Assembly (NCBI RefSeq): GCF_023896955.1
Contig: NZ_JAMHIW010000002.1
Span: forward strand, 682,001 to 746,000
Length of the DNA: 64,000 nt
Direction: 5' to 3'
DNA from: Micromonospora sp. RHAY321
GTDB lineage: Bacteria; Actinomycetota; Actinomycetes; Mycobacteriales; Micromonosporaceae
How positions within the stretch are numbered: the first letter of the stretch is position 1; every line of letters begins with the position of its first letter. Position numbers and translations under genes: made by a program. The notes beneath the pieces are model-generated. The model was not told the origin of the DNA and did not search any database. It was given only the letters and a program-made list of their open reading frames with translations. Below, one piece after another: positions 38,652-47,390 of the stretch.

Positions 38652-39985
38652 CCGCGAGCACGACGGAGCACGTCGACGGGGAGCAGTTGCGCGGCAGGAT
38701 CGCGGCGGAGCTGGCGCGGGCCCGGTCCCGCACGGCGCTGCTGACCGAGGTGGTCGACGACGCCGACCTGATGCGCCAGCACTCGCCGCTGATGTCGCCG
38801 CTGGTGTGGGACCTGGCGCACGTCGGCAACCAGGAGGAGCTCTGGCTGGTCCGCGACGTCGGGGGCCGCGAGCCGGTCCGGTGCGACATCGACGAGCTGT
38901 ACGACGCGTTCAAGCAGCCGCGACGGGACCGCCCCGCGTTGCCCCTGCTGGCACCCGCCGAGGCGCGCGCCTACCTGGGCACCGTGCGGGACAAGGTGCA
39001 CGACCTGCTCGACGCGATGACCTTCACCGAGCGGCCGCTGGTCGCCGACGGGTTCGCCTTCGGCATGATCGTCCAGCACGAACAGCAGCACGACGAGACG
39101 ATGCTCGCCACCCACCAGCTGCGCTCGGGGCCGGCGGTGCTGCACGCCCCGCCTCCGCCGGAGCCGTCCGCCCCGGTCGGTGGGGAGGTTCTCGTGCCCG
39201 CCGGCCCGTTCACGATGGGCACCGACACCGACCCGTGGGCGCTGGACAACGAGCGCCCCGCGCACCGCGTCGACCTGCCCGCGTACGTCATCGACGCCGC
39301 CCCGGTCACCAACGGGCAGTACGAGACCTTTATCGCCGACGGCGGTTACTCCGAGCCCCGCTGGTGGAGCGCCGCGGGTTGGGCGCACCGGGTCCAGGAG
39401 CAGCTCAGCGCGCCGATGCACTGGCGCCGTGACGGCGACGGCTGGGTTTACCGGCGCTTCGGCCGGTGGGATCGGGTGCGCGCCGACGAGCCGGTGGTGC
39501 ACGTGTGCTGGTACGAGGCGCAGGCGTACGCGGCGTGGGCGGGCAGGCGGCTGCCGACCGAGGCGGAGTGGGAGAAGGCCGCCCGCTGGGACCCGGCTAC
39601 GGGGCGGTCCCGCCGCTACCCGTGGGGCGACGACGACCCGACCGACGCGCACGCCAACCTCGACCAACGTCACCTGCGGCCCGCCCCGGTGGGGGCGTAC
39701 CCGGGCGGTGCCTCACCGCTGGGCGTGCACCAGCTCATCGGCGACGTCTGGGAATGGACCTCGACCACCTTCGGCGGGCATCCGGGCTTCGCGGCGTTCC
39801 CCTACCGGGAATACTCGGAGGTCTTCTTCGGCGGCGACTACCGGGTGCTGCGCGGTGGATCGTTCGGCACGGACCGGTCGGCCTGCCGGGGCACGTTCCG
39901 CAACTGGGACTATCCGATCCGACGGCAGATCTTCAGCGGTTTCCGCTGCGCCCGCGACGCCAGCCCGGACGAGTCGCACCGGTGA
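38648..39985 (+). CDS. egtB: Hercynine oxygenase / sulfoxide synthase EgtB
   Basis: EgtB couples gamma-glutamylcysteine and hercynine with oxygen on a non-haem iron. The N-terminal DinB-like domain supplies the three-histidine facial triad: His58 (DLAHVGNQEE) and His144/His148 (QHEQQHDE). The C-terminal part is a formylglycine-generating-enzyme-like (C-lectin) domain with VPAGPFTMGTD, LPTEAEWEKAARW, GDVWEWTSTTF, and VLRGGSFGTD. Length 445 agrees with the family. It is coupled to egtA by an ATGA overlap. Confidence 0.96.
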   Translation: MTASTTEHVDGEQLRGRIAAELARARSRTALLTEVVDDADLMRQHSPLMSPLVWDLAHVGNQEELWLVRDVGGREPVRCDIDELYDAFKQPRRDRPALPLLAPAEARAYLGTVRDKVHDLLDAMTFTERPLVADGFAFGMIVQHEQQHDETMLATHQLRSGPAVLHAPPPPEPSAPVGGEVLVPAGPFTMGTDTDPWALDNERPAHRVDLPAYVIDAAPVTNGQYETFIADGGYSEPRWWSAAGWAHRVQEQLSAPMHWRRDGDGWVYRRFGRWDRVRADEPVVHVCWYEAQAYAAWAGRRLPTEAEWEKAARWDPATGRSRRYPWGDDDPTDAHANLDQRHLRPAPVGAYPGGASPLGVHQLIGDVWEWTSTTFGGHPGFAAFPYREYSEVFFGGDYRVLRGGSFGTDRSACRGTFRNWDYPIRRQIFSGFRCARDASPDESHR

Positions 39986-40016
39986 GCCCCGGTGGGTCGG
40001 CTGGCGGGGTCCGCTG

Positions 40017-40763
40017 ATGTGTCGTCACCTGGCCTACCTGGGGCCGCCGGTCACGCTGGCCGAGCTGCTGTTCGAGCCCCCGCACTCGCTGGTGCGGCAG
40101 TCCTGGGCGCCTCGCGACATGCGCGGCGGCGGCACGATCAATGCCGACGGGTTCGGCGTCGGCTGGTATCCGGGTGACGGGGAGCCGGTGCGCTACCGGC
40201 GGGCGCAGCCGATCTGGAGCGACCCGACCATCGCCCAGCTCGCGGCGGTGACCCGCGCCGGCGCGGTGCTCGCCGCGGTCCGCTCGGCCACCGTCGGGAT
40301 GGCGGTGCTCGACGGCGCCGCCGCGCCGTTCGCCGAGGGACGGTGGCTGTTCAGCCACAACGGGGTGGTGCGCGGCTGGCCGGACAGCGTGGTGCCGCTC
40401 GCGGCCGGGCTGCCGGTGCGCGACCTGCTCACGCTGGACGCGGCCACCGACTCGGCGCTGCTCTGGGCGCTGGTCCGGCAGCGGCTGCGCGCGGGCGCCG
40501 ATCCGGCCGAGGCGGTCGCCCAGACGGTGGCGGACGTCGCCGCGGCGGCCCCCGGGTCGCGGCTCAACCTGCTGCTCACCGACGGGCACCGAATGGTCGC
40601 CAGTGTGGCGGGGCACGCGCTGTCGGTGCGCGCGGCGGCGGGCAGCGTGCTGCTCGTCTCGGAGCCGCACGACGACGACCCCGGGTGGCGGCCGGTGCCG
40701 GAGGGGCACGTGGTCACCGCCACCGCGGGCGAGGTGCGGGTGAGCCCGCTGCCGACGCGGTGA
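40017..40763 (+). CDS. egtC: Gamma-glutamyl hercynylcysteine sulfoxide hydrolase EgtC
   Basis: EgtC is an Ntn amidohydrolase that removes the glutamate from the EgtB product. The 248 residues start MCRHLAYLGPP, giving the N-terminal nucleophile Cys2 after Met removal, followed by NADGFGVGWY and FSHNGVVRGW, all typical of class-II glutamine amidotransferase folds. ATG 40017 is fixed by the need for Cys2. It starts 31 bp after egtB. Confidence 0.95.
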   Translation: MCRHLAYLGPPVTLAELLFEPPHSLVRQSWAPRDMRGGGTINADGFGVGWYPGDGEPVRYRRAQPIWSDPTIAQLAAVTRAGAVLAAVRSATVGMAVLDGAAAPFAEGRWLFSHNGVVRGWPDSVVPLAAGLPVRDLLTLDAATDSALLWALVRQRLRAGADPAEAVAQTVADVAAAAPGSRLNLLLTDGHRMVASVAGHALSVRAAAGSVLLVSEPHDDDPGWRPVPEGHVVTATAGEVRVSPLPTR

Positions 40764-40812
40764 GCCGCACCGGTCGGGCACGCAACGGTTGATCGAGCAG
40801 AGAGGAACACCG

Positions 40813-41778
40813 ATGACGGCGGAGCCGCTGGAGATCTACCTCGAGGAGCGCGACCTGGAGCGGGGTCTGCGCCAGGACGTTCGGGCCGGGCTGAGCGCGG
40901 AGCAGAAATGGCTCCCACCGAAGTGGTTCTACGACGCCCGGGGCAGCGAGCTGTTCGAGGCGATCACCCGGTTGCCCGAGTACTACCCGACCCGGGCGGA
41001 GCGGGCCGTGCTGGCCGAGCACGCGCCCGACGTCGCGGCGCTGACCGGGGCCAAGACCCTGATCGAGCTGGGCTCCGGCTCGTCGGAGAAGACGCGTCTG
41101 CTGCTGGACGCCTTCACCCGTCAGGGCGGGTTGGGCACCTTCGTTCCGCTGGACGTGTCGGTCAGCGCGCTGCTGGGCTCCACGGCGGAGATCGCCGCCG
41201 ACTATCCGGGGCTGCGCGTCCGCGGCATCGTCGGGGACTTCACCCGCCAGTTGGACCGGCTGCCGACCGGCGGCCGCCGGCTGGTGGTGTTCCTCGGCGG
41301 CACCATCGGCAATCTCCTGCCCGCCGAGCGGGCCGGGTTCCTGGCCGAGATGCGCGCCGCGCTGGAGGTCAACGACTGGCTGCTGCTCGGCACCGACCTG
41401 GTGAAGGACCCGTCGGTGATCGTGCCGGCGTACGACGACGCGGCCGGGGTGACGGCGGAGTTCAACCGCAACGTGCTGCACGTGATCAACCGGGAGTTGG
41501 GCGCCGACTTCGACCCGGAGGCGTTCGACCATGTCGCCGTGTGGGACCCGGCCCACGAGTGGATCGAGATGCGGCTGCGGGCGACCCGGCCGATGCGGGT
41601 CCGGGTGCTGGACCTGACCGTCGAGTTCGCCGCGGGGGAGGACCTGCGCACCGAGGTGTCGGCGAAGTTCCGCCCGGCGGGGATCGCCGCCGAGTTGGCG
41701 ACGGCGGGCTTCACCGCGACGGAGTTCTGGACCGACCCGGACGGGCTGTTCGGCGTCACGCTGGCCCAGGCCCGGTGA
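40813..41778 (+). CDS. egtD: L-histidine N-alpha-methyltransferase EgtD
   Basis: EgtD trimethylates histidine to hercynine with S-adenosylmethionine, the first step of ergothioneine synthesis. The 321 residues show KWFYDARGSELFEAITRLPEYYPTRAE, the SAM-binding loop LIELGSGSSEKTR, FLGGTIGNL, and YDDAAGVTAEFNRNVL. AGAGAGGA lies 7 nt before ATG 40813. No egtE (C-S lyase) follows; after egtD comes a manganese riboswitch and an unrelated gene. Confidence 0.96.
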   Translation: MTAEPLEIYLEERDLERGLRQDVRAGLSAEQKWLPPKWFYDARGSELFEAITRLPEYYPTRAERAVLAEHAPDVAALTGAKTLIELGSGSSEKTRLLLDAFTRQGGLGTFVPLDVSVSALLGSTAEIAADYPGLRVRGIVGDFTRQLDRLPTGGRRLVVFLGGTIGNLLPAERAGFLAEMRAALEVNDWLLLGTDLVKDPSVIVPAYDDAAGVTAEFNRNVLHVINRELGADFDPEAFDHVAVWDPAHEWIEMRLRATRPMRVRVLDLTVEFAAGEDLRTEVSAKFRPAGIAAELATAGFTATEFWTDPDGLFGVTLAQAR

Positions 41779-41824
41779 GCCTGTTCACCCGTCCCGGCCG
41801 GCCCGCCCGATGATCGGTTAGGCT

Positions 41825-41990
41825 GGTCGCGCGAAGGGGAGTAGCCCCCAATGTCGTGGTCGACATACTGGTGCGTTCCGCACCCGGCCACGCGGCCCCG
41901 GTCTCCGGGGCGGGCGAGACCTTCGACTCAGGCTGTGTAGCCGGGTCGAGGGCGCCTCTTTCCCTCCTCCCGGCGTGAAAACGGGAAGGA
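41825..41990 (+). promoter_or_regulatory. yybP-ykoY manganese riboswitch controlling the TMEM165 gene
   Basis: The leader contains the family hallmark GGGGAGTAGC (41836-41845), the GTCGACATACTGG stretch (41857-41869), and the second conserved loop GGCGAGACCTT (41913-41923). These are the parts that form the Mn2+-binding four-way junction. An expression platform is visible: TCCTCCCG (41965-41972) can pair with the ribosome-binding site CGGGAAGGA (41982-41990) just before the ATG at 41995. Mn2+ binding would therefore be expected to free the RBS and switch translation on. Confidence 0.9.
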
Positions 41991-41994
41991 CGTC

Positions 41995-42582
41995 ATGGAG
42001 GGATTCTTCGCCGCGCTGGTCGTCAGCTTCGGCGTCATCTTCGTCGCGGAGCTGGGGGACAAGAGTCAGCTGATGGCGCTGACCTTCGCCACCCGGTTCC
42101 GGACGATGCCGGTGCTGATCGGCATCACCGTCGCCACGGCGGTGGTGCATCTGGCGTCGGTCGCCATCGGCACGGGTCTCGGCGCGGTGCTGCCCACCGA
42201 CTGGATCTCCCTGGTGGCCGGCCTGGCGTTCCTGGGTTTCGGCGCGTGGACCCTGCGCGGTGACACGCTCACCGAGGAGGAGAAGCGCAAGGCCGAGAAG
42301 ACCAGCAAGACCGCGATCGTCGCGGTGTCGGTGGCGTTCTTCCTGGCGGAGCTGGGCGACAAGACGATGCTCGCCACGATCACCCTGGCCACCAAGTACG
42401 GCTGGTTCGGCACCTGGCTCGGCTCCACGGTCGGCATGGTGGCCGCGGACGCGTTGGCCATCCTGGTCGGCCGGCTGCTCGGCCGCCGGCTGCCGGAGAA
42501 GACGATCAGGTACGGCGCGGCGGTGCTCTTCGCCATCTCCGGGCTCTGGTTGATCCTGGAGGCGGTGAGCGAGCTGACCTGA
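41995..42582 (+). CDS. TMEM165/GDT1-family manganese exporter
   Basis: This UPF0016-type membrane protein of 195 residues has six predicted helices in two repeated halves. Each half carries the signature acidic motif: FVAELGDKSQLMALTFA (near 18-34) and FLAELGDKTMLATITLA (near 116-132). Bacterial members such as MneA export Mn2+ and are often riboswitch-controlled. The manganese riboswitch directly upstream makes this role very likely here. The acidic E-x-G-D-K/R sites are intact in both halves. Confidence 0.94.
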   Translation: MEGFFAALVVSFGVIFVAELGDKSQLMALTFATRFRTMPVLIGITVATAVVHLASVAIGTGLGAVLPTDWISLVAGLAFLGFGAWTLRGDTLTEEEKRKAEKTSKTAIVAVSVAFFLAELGDKTMLATITLATKYGWFGTWLGSTVGMVAADALAILVGRLLGRRLPEKTIRYGAAVLFAISGLWLILEAVSELT

Positions 42583-42621
42583 TCGCCGACTACCCGCGTC
42601 GGTGACGGGTAACGGCTCCGG

Positions 42622-42984
42622 GTGGAGGCGGCCGAACTGCTGCGCCAGGGTGACGAGGTGCTGGTCGCCGTGGTGGAGGTCGCCGGTGCTCTGGTCATCT
42701 TCGTCGGCGCGGTCTGGGCGGCGGTGCGGTTCGTGGTCGAGGGGCTGCGACACCGCACCGCCGCGGTCTTCACCCCGATCCGGCTCTCCCTCGGCCGGTT
42801 CCTGACCCTCGGCCTGGAGTTCCAGCTGGCGGCCGACGTCCTGCGAACCGCGGTGTCCCCGTCGTTCGACCAGATCGGCCAGCTGGCCGCGATCGCCACC
42901 ATCCGGACGGCGCTGAACTACTTCCTGGGCCGGGAGATCCGTCAGGAGCAGCGGCAGGTCGTCGAGGGGGAGCACCGGACGTGA
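42622..42984 (+). CDS. DUF1622-family membrane protein
   Basis: This protein of 120 residues has a first helix (VAVVEVAGALVIFVGAVWAAVRFV), then RLSLGRFLTLGLEFQLAADVLRTAVSP and ATIRTALNYFLGREI, the conserved pattern of DUF1622. The function is unknown. The GTG start at 42622 follows the Mn exporter by 39 bp. The stop overlaps the next gene by 4 nt; three overlapping genes here form one unit. Confidence 0.8.
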   Translation: MEAAELLRQGDEVLVAVVEVAGALVIFVGAVWAAVRFVVEGLRHRTAAVFTPIRLSLGRFLTLGLEFQLAADVLRTAVSPSFDQIGQLAAIATIRTALNYFLGREIRQEQRQVVEGEHRT

Positions 42985-43313
42985 TCGGCGCGCTGGTGAC
43001 CGCGGTGACCGCGCTGGCCCTCGTCGTCGGTGTGGTCACCGTGCTGAGCACCGGGGGAGGCCGTACCGCCATCCGGGTGCTGTTGGACCTGCTGATCGCT
43101 GCCGGTCTGCTCCGGCTCGTCGGCGATCCGGGCTGGAACGGGCTGGCCGGCGCGGCGGCGATCATCGCGCTGCGGCAGCTTCTCTGGGCGGCGCTGGGCG
43201 CCGCGCCGTCGTGGTCACGCCGACAATCCCCGCCGCCCTGCGCCGGGGACGATCACCACCTACCGTTGTCGGTACGAGGCGAAACCGGCGCGAGCGGGAG
43301 GACGACCAGATGA
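42981..43313 (+). CDS. Small membrane protein in the DUF1622 operon
   Basis: The product has 110 residues. Two or three hydrophobic helices occupy the first 75 residues (ALVTAVTALALVVGVVTVLS, LLDLLIAAGLLRLV, AAAIIALRQLLWAALG). A short polar tail follows that shows no family signature and may simply be run-on sequence. The start GTG overlaps the DUF1622 stop, and the end overlaps the next start (ATGA). I do not recognise a family. Confidence 0.65.
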   Translation: MIGALVTAVTALALVVGVVTVLSTGGGRTAIRVLLDLLIAAGLLRLVGDPGWNGLAGAAAIIALRQLLWAALGAAPSWSRRQSPPPCAGDDHHLPLSVRGETGASGRTTR

Positions 43314-43507
43314 GCAGGCACGACGAACCGAACGAGTACGGCTTCGCCGGCGGTGCCACCGCTCCTGAGCCGCAGCCCGGCGGGAAGCCCGACGAGCAGG
43401 ACCTGGCCGAGGAGGTGGCGGTGCCCGGTGACGACCTCACCGAGCCGGCGGCCGAGGCGCTGTCCGAGGAGACCGAGGAGCGCCGGCCCGCCAAACGAGG
43501 CCGCTGA
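43310..43507 (+). CDS. Small acidic protein, unknown function
   Basis: This hydrophilic protein of 65 residues is very acidic (PDEQDLAEEVAVPGDDLTEPAAEALSEETEE), ends in a basic RRPAKRGR, and is likely disordered. GGGAGG lies 7 nt before ATG 43310, which overlaps the preceding stop. It is the last gene of the three-gene unit and ends 14 bp from the convergent nhaA. Confidence 0.65.
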   Translation: MSRHDEPNEYGFAGGATAPEPQPGGKPDEQDLAEEVAVPGDDLTEPAAEALSEETEERRPAKRGR

Positions 43508-43521
43508 CCGGCCGGCGGAGG

Positions 43522-44889
43522 TCAGCCGTCGGCCTTCCGCTGGTAGACGTCGGGCACGCCGTCGCCGTCGGCGTCCAGCCGCTCCCGCTCCGTCACCCGG
43601 CGGTACACGGCGTTGCGGCGGGCGAGCACGGTGGCGGCCAGCCCGGCGGAGATCACCGAGCCGGCGAGCACGGCGGCCTTGACCCGGTCGTCGGCCGTGC
43701 TTCCGGCGCCGAACGCCAGGTCACCGATGAGTAGTGACACGGTGAAACCGACGCCGGCCAGCAGTGCGATTCCGAGCAGATCGGCCCAGCTGATGTCCTC
43801 GTCCAGTTGGGCGCGGGTGAACCGGGCCAGCAGGTAGGTCGATCCGAAGATGCCGATGCTCTTGCCGAACACCAGGCCGGCAACGATGGCGATCACCACG
43901 GGCTCGGTCACCAGGGCGCCCAGGTCGGTGCCACGAAGCGTGACCCCGGCCGCGAACAGCGCGAAGACCGGCACCGCGAACCCGGCCGACACCGGCCTCC
44001 AACGGTGCTCCAGGTGCTCGGCGAGCCCGCCGCCGTCGCCGTTGGCCGGCGGCCGGTCGTCGGTCGCCGGGGCGCCTGCCGGGCGGCGGCCGGCCAGGAC
44101 CGGCACGGTGAAGCCGAGCAGGACACCCGCCACCGTCGCGTGCACGCCGGAGGCGTGCACGAGGGCCCAGGCGGCGACCGCGAGCGGGATCAGGGCCCAC
44201 CACCAGGTACGCCCGCGCTGGACGAGCAGGGCGAAGAGCCCGATCGGCGCCAGCGCGGCGAGCAGCGGCACGGGGTGGAAGTCGGCGGTGTAGAAGACCG
44301 CGATGATGGTGATCGCGAACAGGTCGTCGACCACGGCGAGGGTGAGCAGGAAGGCGCGCAGGCCCTGGGGCAGGTGCGAGCTGACCACCGCGAGCACCGC
44401 GAGGGCGAAGGCGATGTCGGTGGCGGTGGGGATCGCCCAGCCGCGCAGCCCTTCCCCGCCCGCCGTCACCACGACCGCCACGTAGATCAGCGCGGGCATC
44501 AGCATGCCGCCGAGGGCGGCGACGACCGGCAGCGCGGCGCGCCGCGGGTCACGTAGTTCCCCGGCGACGAACTCCCGCTTGAGTTCCAGCCCCACCACGA
44601 AGAAGAAGACGGCCAGCAGGCCGTCGGCGGCCCAGGTGGCGACATCCAGGTCGAGGTGCCAGCGCGCGCCGCCGGGCCAGGGCACCCACTCGCCGAGCCG
44701 GGTGTACGAGTCGACCCACGGGGAGTTCGCCCAGATCAGCGCCAGCACGGCGCCGAGCAGCAGCAGGGCGCCACCGACTGTCTCGGTACGCAGCACGTCG
44801 GCCAGGTGGCGGGCCTCGGGCCAGGACGATCGAGTGAAGAGCCGGACCGTCGGCCGGGACCGGTCGGGGGGCGGGGTGCGGTCGGTCAT
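43522..44889 (-). CDS. nhaA: Na+/H+ antiporter NhaA
   Basis: The antiporter of 455 residues has the usual 12-helix pattern. Diagnostic sequences are [32 protein letters not shown] with the ion-site Asp, the paired aspartates [16 protein letters not shown], and [12 protein letters not shown]. NhaA exchanges two H+ for one Na+ to control internal pH and sodium. A charged C-terminal extension ending [20 protein letters not shown] resembles a calcium-binding EF-hand-like loop (DADGDGVPD), which is unusual. Confidence 0.95.
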   Translation of the reverse strand: MTDRTPPPDRSRPTVRLFTRSSWPEARHLADVLRTETVGGALLLLGAVLALIWANSPWVDSYTRLGEWVPWPGGARWHLDLDVATWAADGLLAVFFFVVGLELKREFVAGELRDPRRAALPVVAALGGMLMPALIYVAVVVTAGGEGLRGWAIPTATDIAFALAVLAVVSSHLPQGLRAFLLTLAVVDDLFAITIIAVFYTADFHPVPLLAALAPIGLFALLVQRGRTWWWALIPLAVAAWALVHASGVHATVAGVLLGFTVPVLAGRRPAGAPATDDRPPANGDGGGLAEHLEHRWRPVSAGFAVPVFALFAAGVTLRGTDLGALVTEPVVIAIVAGLVFGKSIGIFGSTYLLARFTRAQLDEDISWADLLGIALLAGVGFTVSLLIGDLAFGAGSTADDRVKAAVLAGSVISAGLAATVLARRNAVYRRVTERERLDADGDGVPDVYQRKADG

Positions 44890-45226
44890 CGGTGGCGCTC
44901 ACCTCGGCTGTCGGGACGGCAGGAACCCACTCGCCGACCAGACTTCCCGGCACACCGTTGCCGACCCTATCCGGGCTCGGCTGTCGCGGCGACCGCAGGG
45001 GCGGTCGAACGCCGCCCGATCAGCCGTCGACTTTTCCCCGGATGTCACCGCTGCCGAATGGACGTTTGTCGGGTTGGTCATTGGGGCGCACTTGTCGCCG
45101 CTGAAAACACATAACTCCGGACATAAGCCGTATGAGCCGGTTTAATGGTTTCACGAGTTTACAGACGACCTTGGGGGTTTTCGTGAAGTTCTTTGGCGTA
45201 ACCGGACCGGCACGGAGGCGCTCCTG
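44890..45226. other. 337-bp intergenic region upstream of the BY-kinase gene
   Basis: The right half (about 45090-45210) is markedly less GC-rich than the window and is the probable promoter area of the polysaccharide locus. It contains an inverted repeat TTCACGA/TCGTGAA with arms about 27 bp apart (near 45150-45190) and GGAGGCG before the start at 45227. No coding frame or RNA gene is evident. Confidence 0.5.
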
Positions 45227-46687
45227 ATGGACCTGCTCCGCCACATGCGCCACGTGCGTCGGCACTGGTGGGTCGCACTGGTCACCGTCATGGTGGCCCT
45301 GGGCGTCTCGGCGTTCCTGACCGTACGGGCCCAACCCCGGTACGTCGCCTCGGTGACGTTCTTCGTCACCACCCCCAACCAGGGCGTCACCGACGCCTAT
45401 CAGGGTGGGCTCTTCCTTCAGCAGCGCGTCAAGTCGTACGCCGATCTGCTCAACAGCGACCGCCTCGCGCAGAGCGTGGTGGCGGAGAACCCGGTCGGGC
45501 TCACCGCCGACGAGGTGCAGCGGCGGGTGAGTACCTCCACCGAGGCGGGCACCGTCCTGCTGCGCGCGTCGGTCACCGACACCGACCAGACCCGCGCGTT
45601 GCGGGTGACGGAGACCCTCGCCGCGAAGTTCGTCGAGCTCGTGCAGAGGGTCGAGACACCGCCCGAGGGCAAGGCGCCGATCAAGATCGAGGTGGTCAGC
45701 GGCCCCCGGGTCAGCGCCAGCCCCGTCTCACCACGGCCGGTGCAGAACCTCACTCTCGGCGGCCTGATCGGCCTGGTGCTCGGCGTCGGCCTGGCGATCC
45801 TGCGTGGCGTGGCCGACGTCCGGCTGCGCGACGCCGCTGGCCTGCAGAGGGCCACCGGCAGCCCGTTGCTCGGTGAGATCCCGTTCGAGAGCAACGCCCG
45901 CTCCGCGCCGCTGATCATCGGCGACGCCGCGACCTCGGCGCGCGCCGAGGCCGTCCGCAAGCTGCGTACCAACCTGCGCTTCGTGGACGTGCATGAGCCG
46001 GCCCGCGTCATCGCCGTGACCAGCGCACTGCAGGGCGAGGGCAAGACCACGCTCTCCTGCAACCTGGCCATCGCGCTGGCCGAGGCGGGTTGGCGCGTCC
46101 TGCTGGTCGACGCGGACCTGCGTCGTCCCAAGGTCGACGAGTACCTGGGCATGGACGCCGGGGTCGGCCTCACCGACGTGCTCGTCGGCGACGTCCAGGT
46201 CGGTGACGTGGTGCAGCGCTGGGGGGACAAGTCCCTCCTGGTGCTGCCGAGCGGCTCCGCCCCGCCGAACCCGAGCGAGCTGCTCGGCTCCAAGGCGATG
46301 GCGGACCTGCTGCTGGCCCTGCGCGAGTCGGCGGACATCGTGATCATCGACACCGCGCCGCTGCTCGCGGTGACCGACGGCGTGGTGGTGGCCGTGCAGG
46401 CCGACGGTGCGCTGCTGGTGACCCAGCAGGGCCGCACCTCGCGGACCCAGGTGGCCGCGGCGGCCCGTTCGCTGCACTCGGTCTCGGTCCGGCTGCTCGG
46501 CTGCGTGCTGAACATGGCCAAGGTCGCCAAGGCCGAGGCGTACCAGTACGAGGCCTACCGGGTGGTCGCCAACACGGCCACGCCGTCGGTGCCGACCGAC
46601 CGGGCCACGTCCGCCCGGCACGGCGAGGGCACCGGGGTCAACGGCGTCAGCGACCGCACCCAGGAACTCACCCGGTTGCCCCGATGA
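45227..46687 (+). CDS. Bacterial tyrosine kinase / polysaccharide co-polymerase (Wzz-CpsD fusion)
   Basis: The N-terminal Wzz domain lies between two helices (about 15-33 and 180-200) and has the Pro-rich segment SPVSPRPVQN before the second. The cytoplasmic BY-kinase domain has Walker A SALQGEGKTTLSCN, Walker A' VLLVDADLRRPK and Walker B VIIDTAPL. The C-terminus has a small tyrosine group (AEAYQYEAYR) for autophosphorylation, followed by a 30-residue tail. Length 486. These proteins control chain length and export of exopolysaccharide. The adjacent phosphatase is its natural antagonist. Confidence 0.93.
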   Translation: MDLLRHMRHVRRHWWVALVTVMVALGVSAFLTVRAQPRYVASVTFFVTTPNQGVTDAYQGGLFLQQRVKSYADLLNSDRLAQSVVAENPVGLTADEVQRRVSTSTEAGTVLLRASVTDTDQTRALRVTETLAAKFVELVQRVETPPEGKAPIKIEVVSGPRVSASPVSPRPVQNLTLGGLIGLVLGVGLAILRGVADVRLRDAAGLQRATGSPLLGEIPFESNARSAPLIIGDAATSARAEAVRKLRTNLRFVDVHEPARVIAVTSALQGEGKTTLSCNLAIALAEAGWRVLLVDADLRRPKVDEYLGMDAGVGLTDVLVGDVQVGDVVQRWGDKSLLVLPSGSAPPNPSELLGSKAMADLLLALRESADIVIIDTAPLLAVTDGVVVAVQADGALLVTQQGRTSRTQVAAAARSLHSVSVRLLGCVLNMAKVAKAEAYQYEAYRVVANTATPSVPTDRATSARHGEGTGVNGVSDRTQELTRLPR

Positions 46688-47222
46688 GCGCGGCGAGGGG
46701 TCGCAGCGAACGTTCGATCTCCTCGGCGCAGCGTCGGAAGTCGGCGGCGGTCCCGCCGATCGGGTCCCGTAGGTCGTCCGCGTCCGGGGCGGCGGGTTGC
46801 AGCCGCCCCCGGGCGCGGGCGGCGGCGGCGATCGCCGCCCGCAGCGGGTCGTCGGCCATCTCGGCGGGCGGTTCGGCCGCGGCGGCCAGCCGGCCGAACT
46901 GGCGCAGGGTGAACGTCCGGTGCAGGGCGGCCGGCGCCAGAGCGGTGCAGACCGAGCGCTGGCGCCGGGTCGCGGTCAGCACCAGCGTCGCGTCGGCCAG
47001 GTACTCGGGCCGCAGCCCCCGGCTGCGGAACTCCGCCGCGTCCGCGCCGCTCTCGGCCGCGATCTCCATGGCGTACGGGTGCATGCCCAGCCCGTCCACG
47101 GCGTCGGTGCCGGCACTGGCCACGATGACCGGCCGATCGGCCAGCATCCGGCGCGCCAGGTACTCGGCCATCGGCGATCGGCACAGGTTGGCGTGGCAGA
47201 CGAACAGCACGCGGTCGGCCAT
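46668..47222 (-). CDS. Low-molecular-weight protein-tyrosine phosphatase
   Basis: This enzyme of 184 residues carries the P-loop VCHANLCRSPMAE (C-X5-R-S, Cys9) close to the N-terminus and the general-acid Asp in DLRDPIGGTAADF, both hallmarks of LMW-PTPs. The usual Gly in the P-loop (CxGNxCRS) is Ala (CHANLCRS), a variation seen in actinobacterial members. It likely dephosphorylates the BY-kinase encoded on the other strand. The two genes overlap by 20 bp at their 3' ends. ATG 47222 has GAGAGGGG upstream. Confidence 0.9.
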   Translation of the reverse strand: MADRVLFVCHANLCRSPMAEYLARRMLADRPVIVASAGTDAVDGLGMHPYAMEIAAESGADAAEFRSRGLRPEYLADATLVLTATRRQRSVCTALAPAALHRTFTLRQFGRLAAAAEPPAEMADDPLRAAIAAAARARGRLQPAAPDADDLRDPIGGTAADFRRCAEEIERSLRPLAALIGATG

Positions 47223-47390
47223 CGGGACCCCTCTCGTCGGTGCGGACGCGGGTGGCCGCACCGCGAGGGCGGTGCGTCGACGCCGGTGGCCGCGCAGGGA
47301 GGGGTTGTCGGAATCGTACGCGGGCCGGGTGCCCGCCCGCCGTGGTGCCGCGCCGACGGACGCCGATCCGCGGTGGACGGCGGTGGCCCC

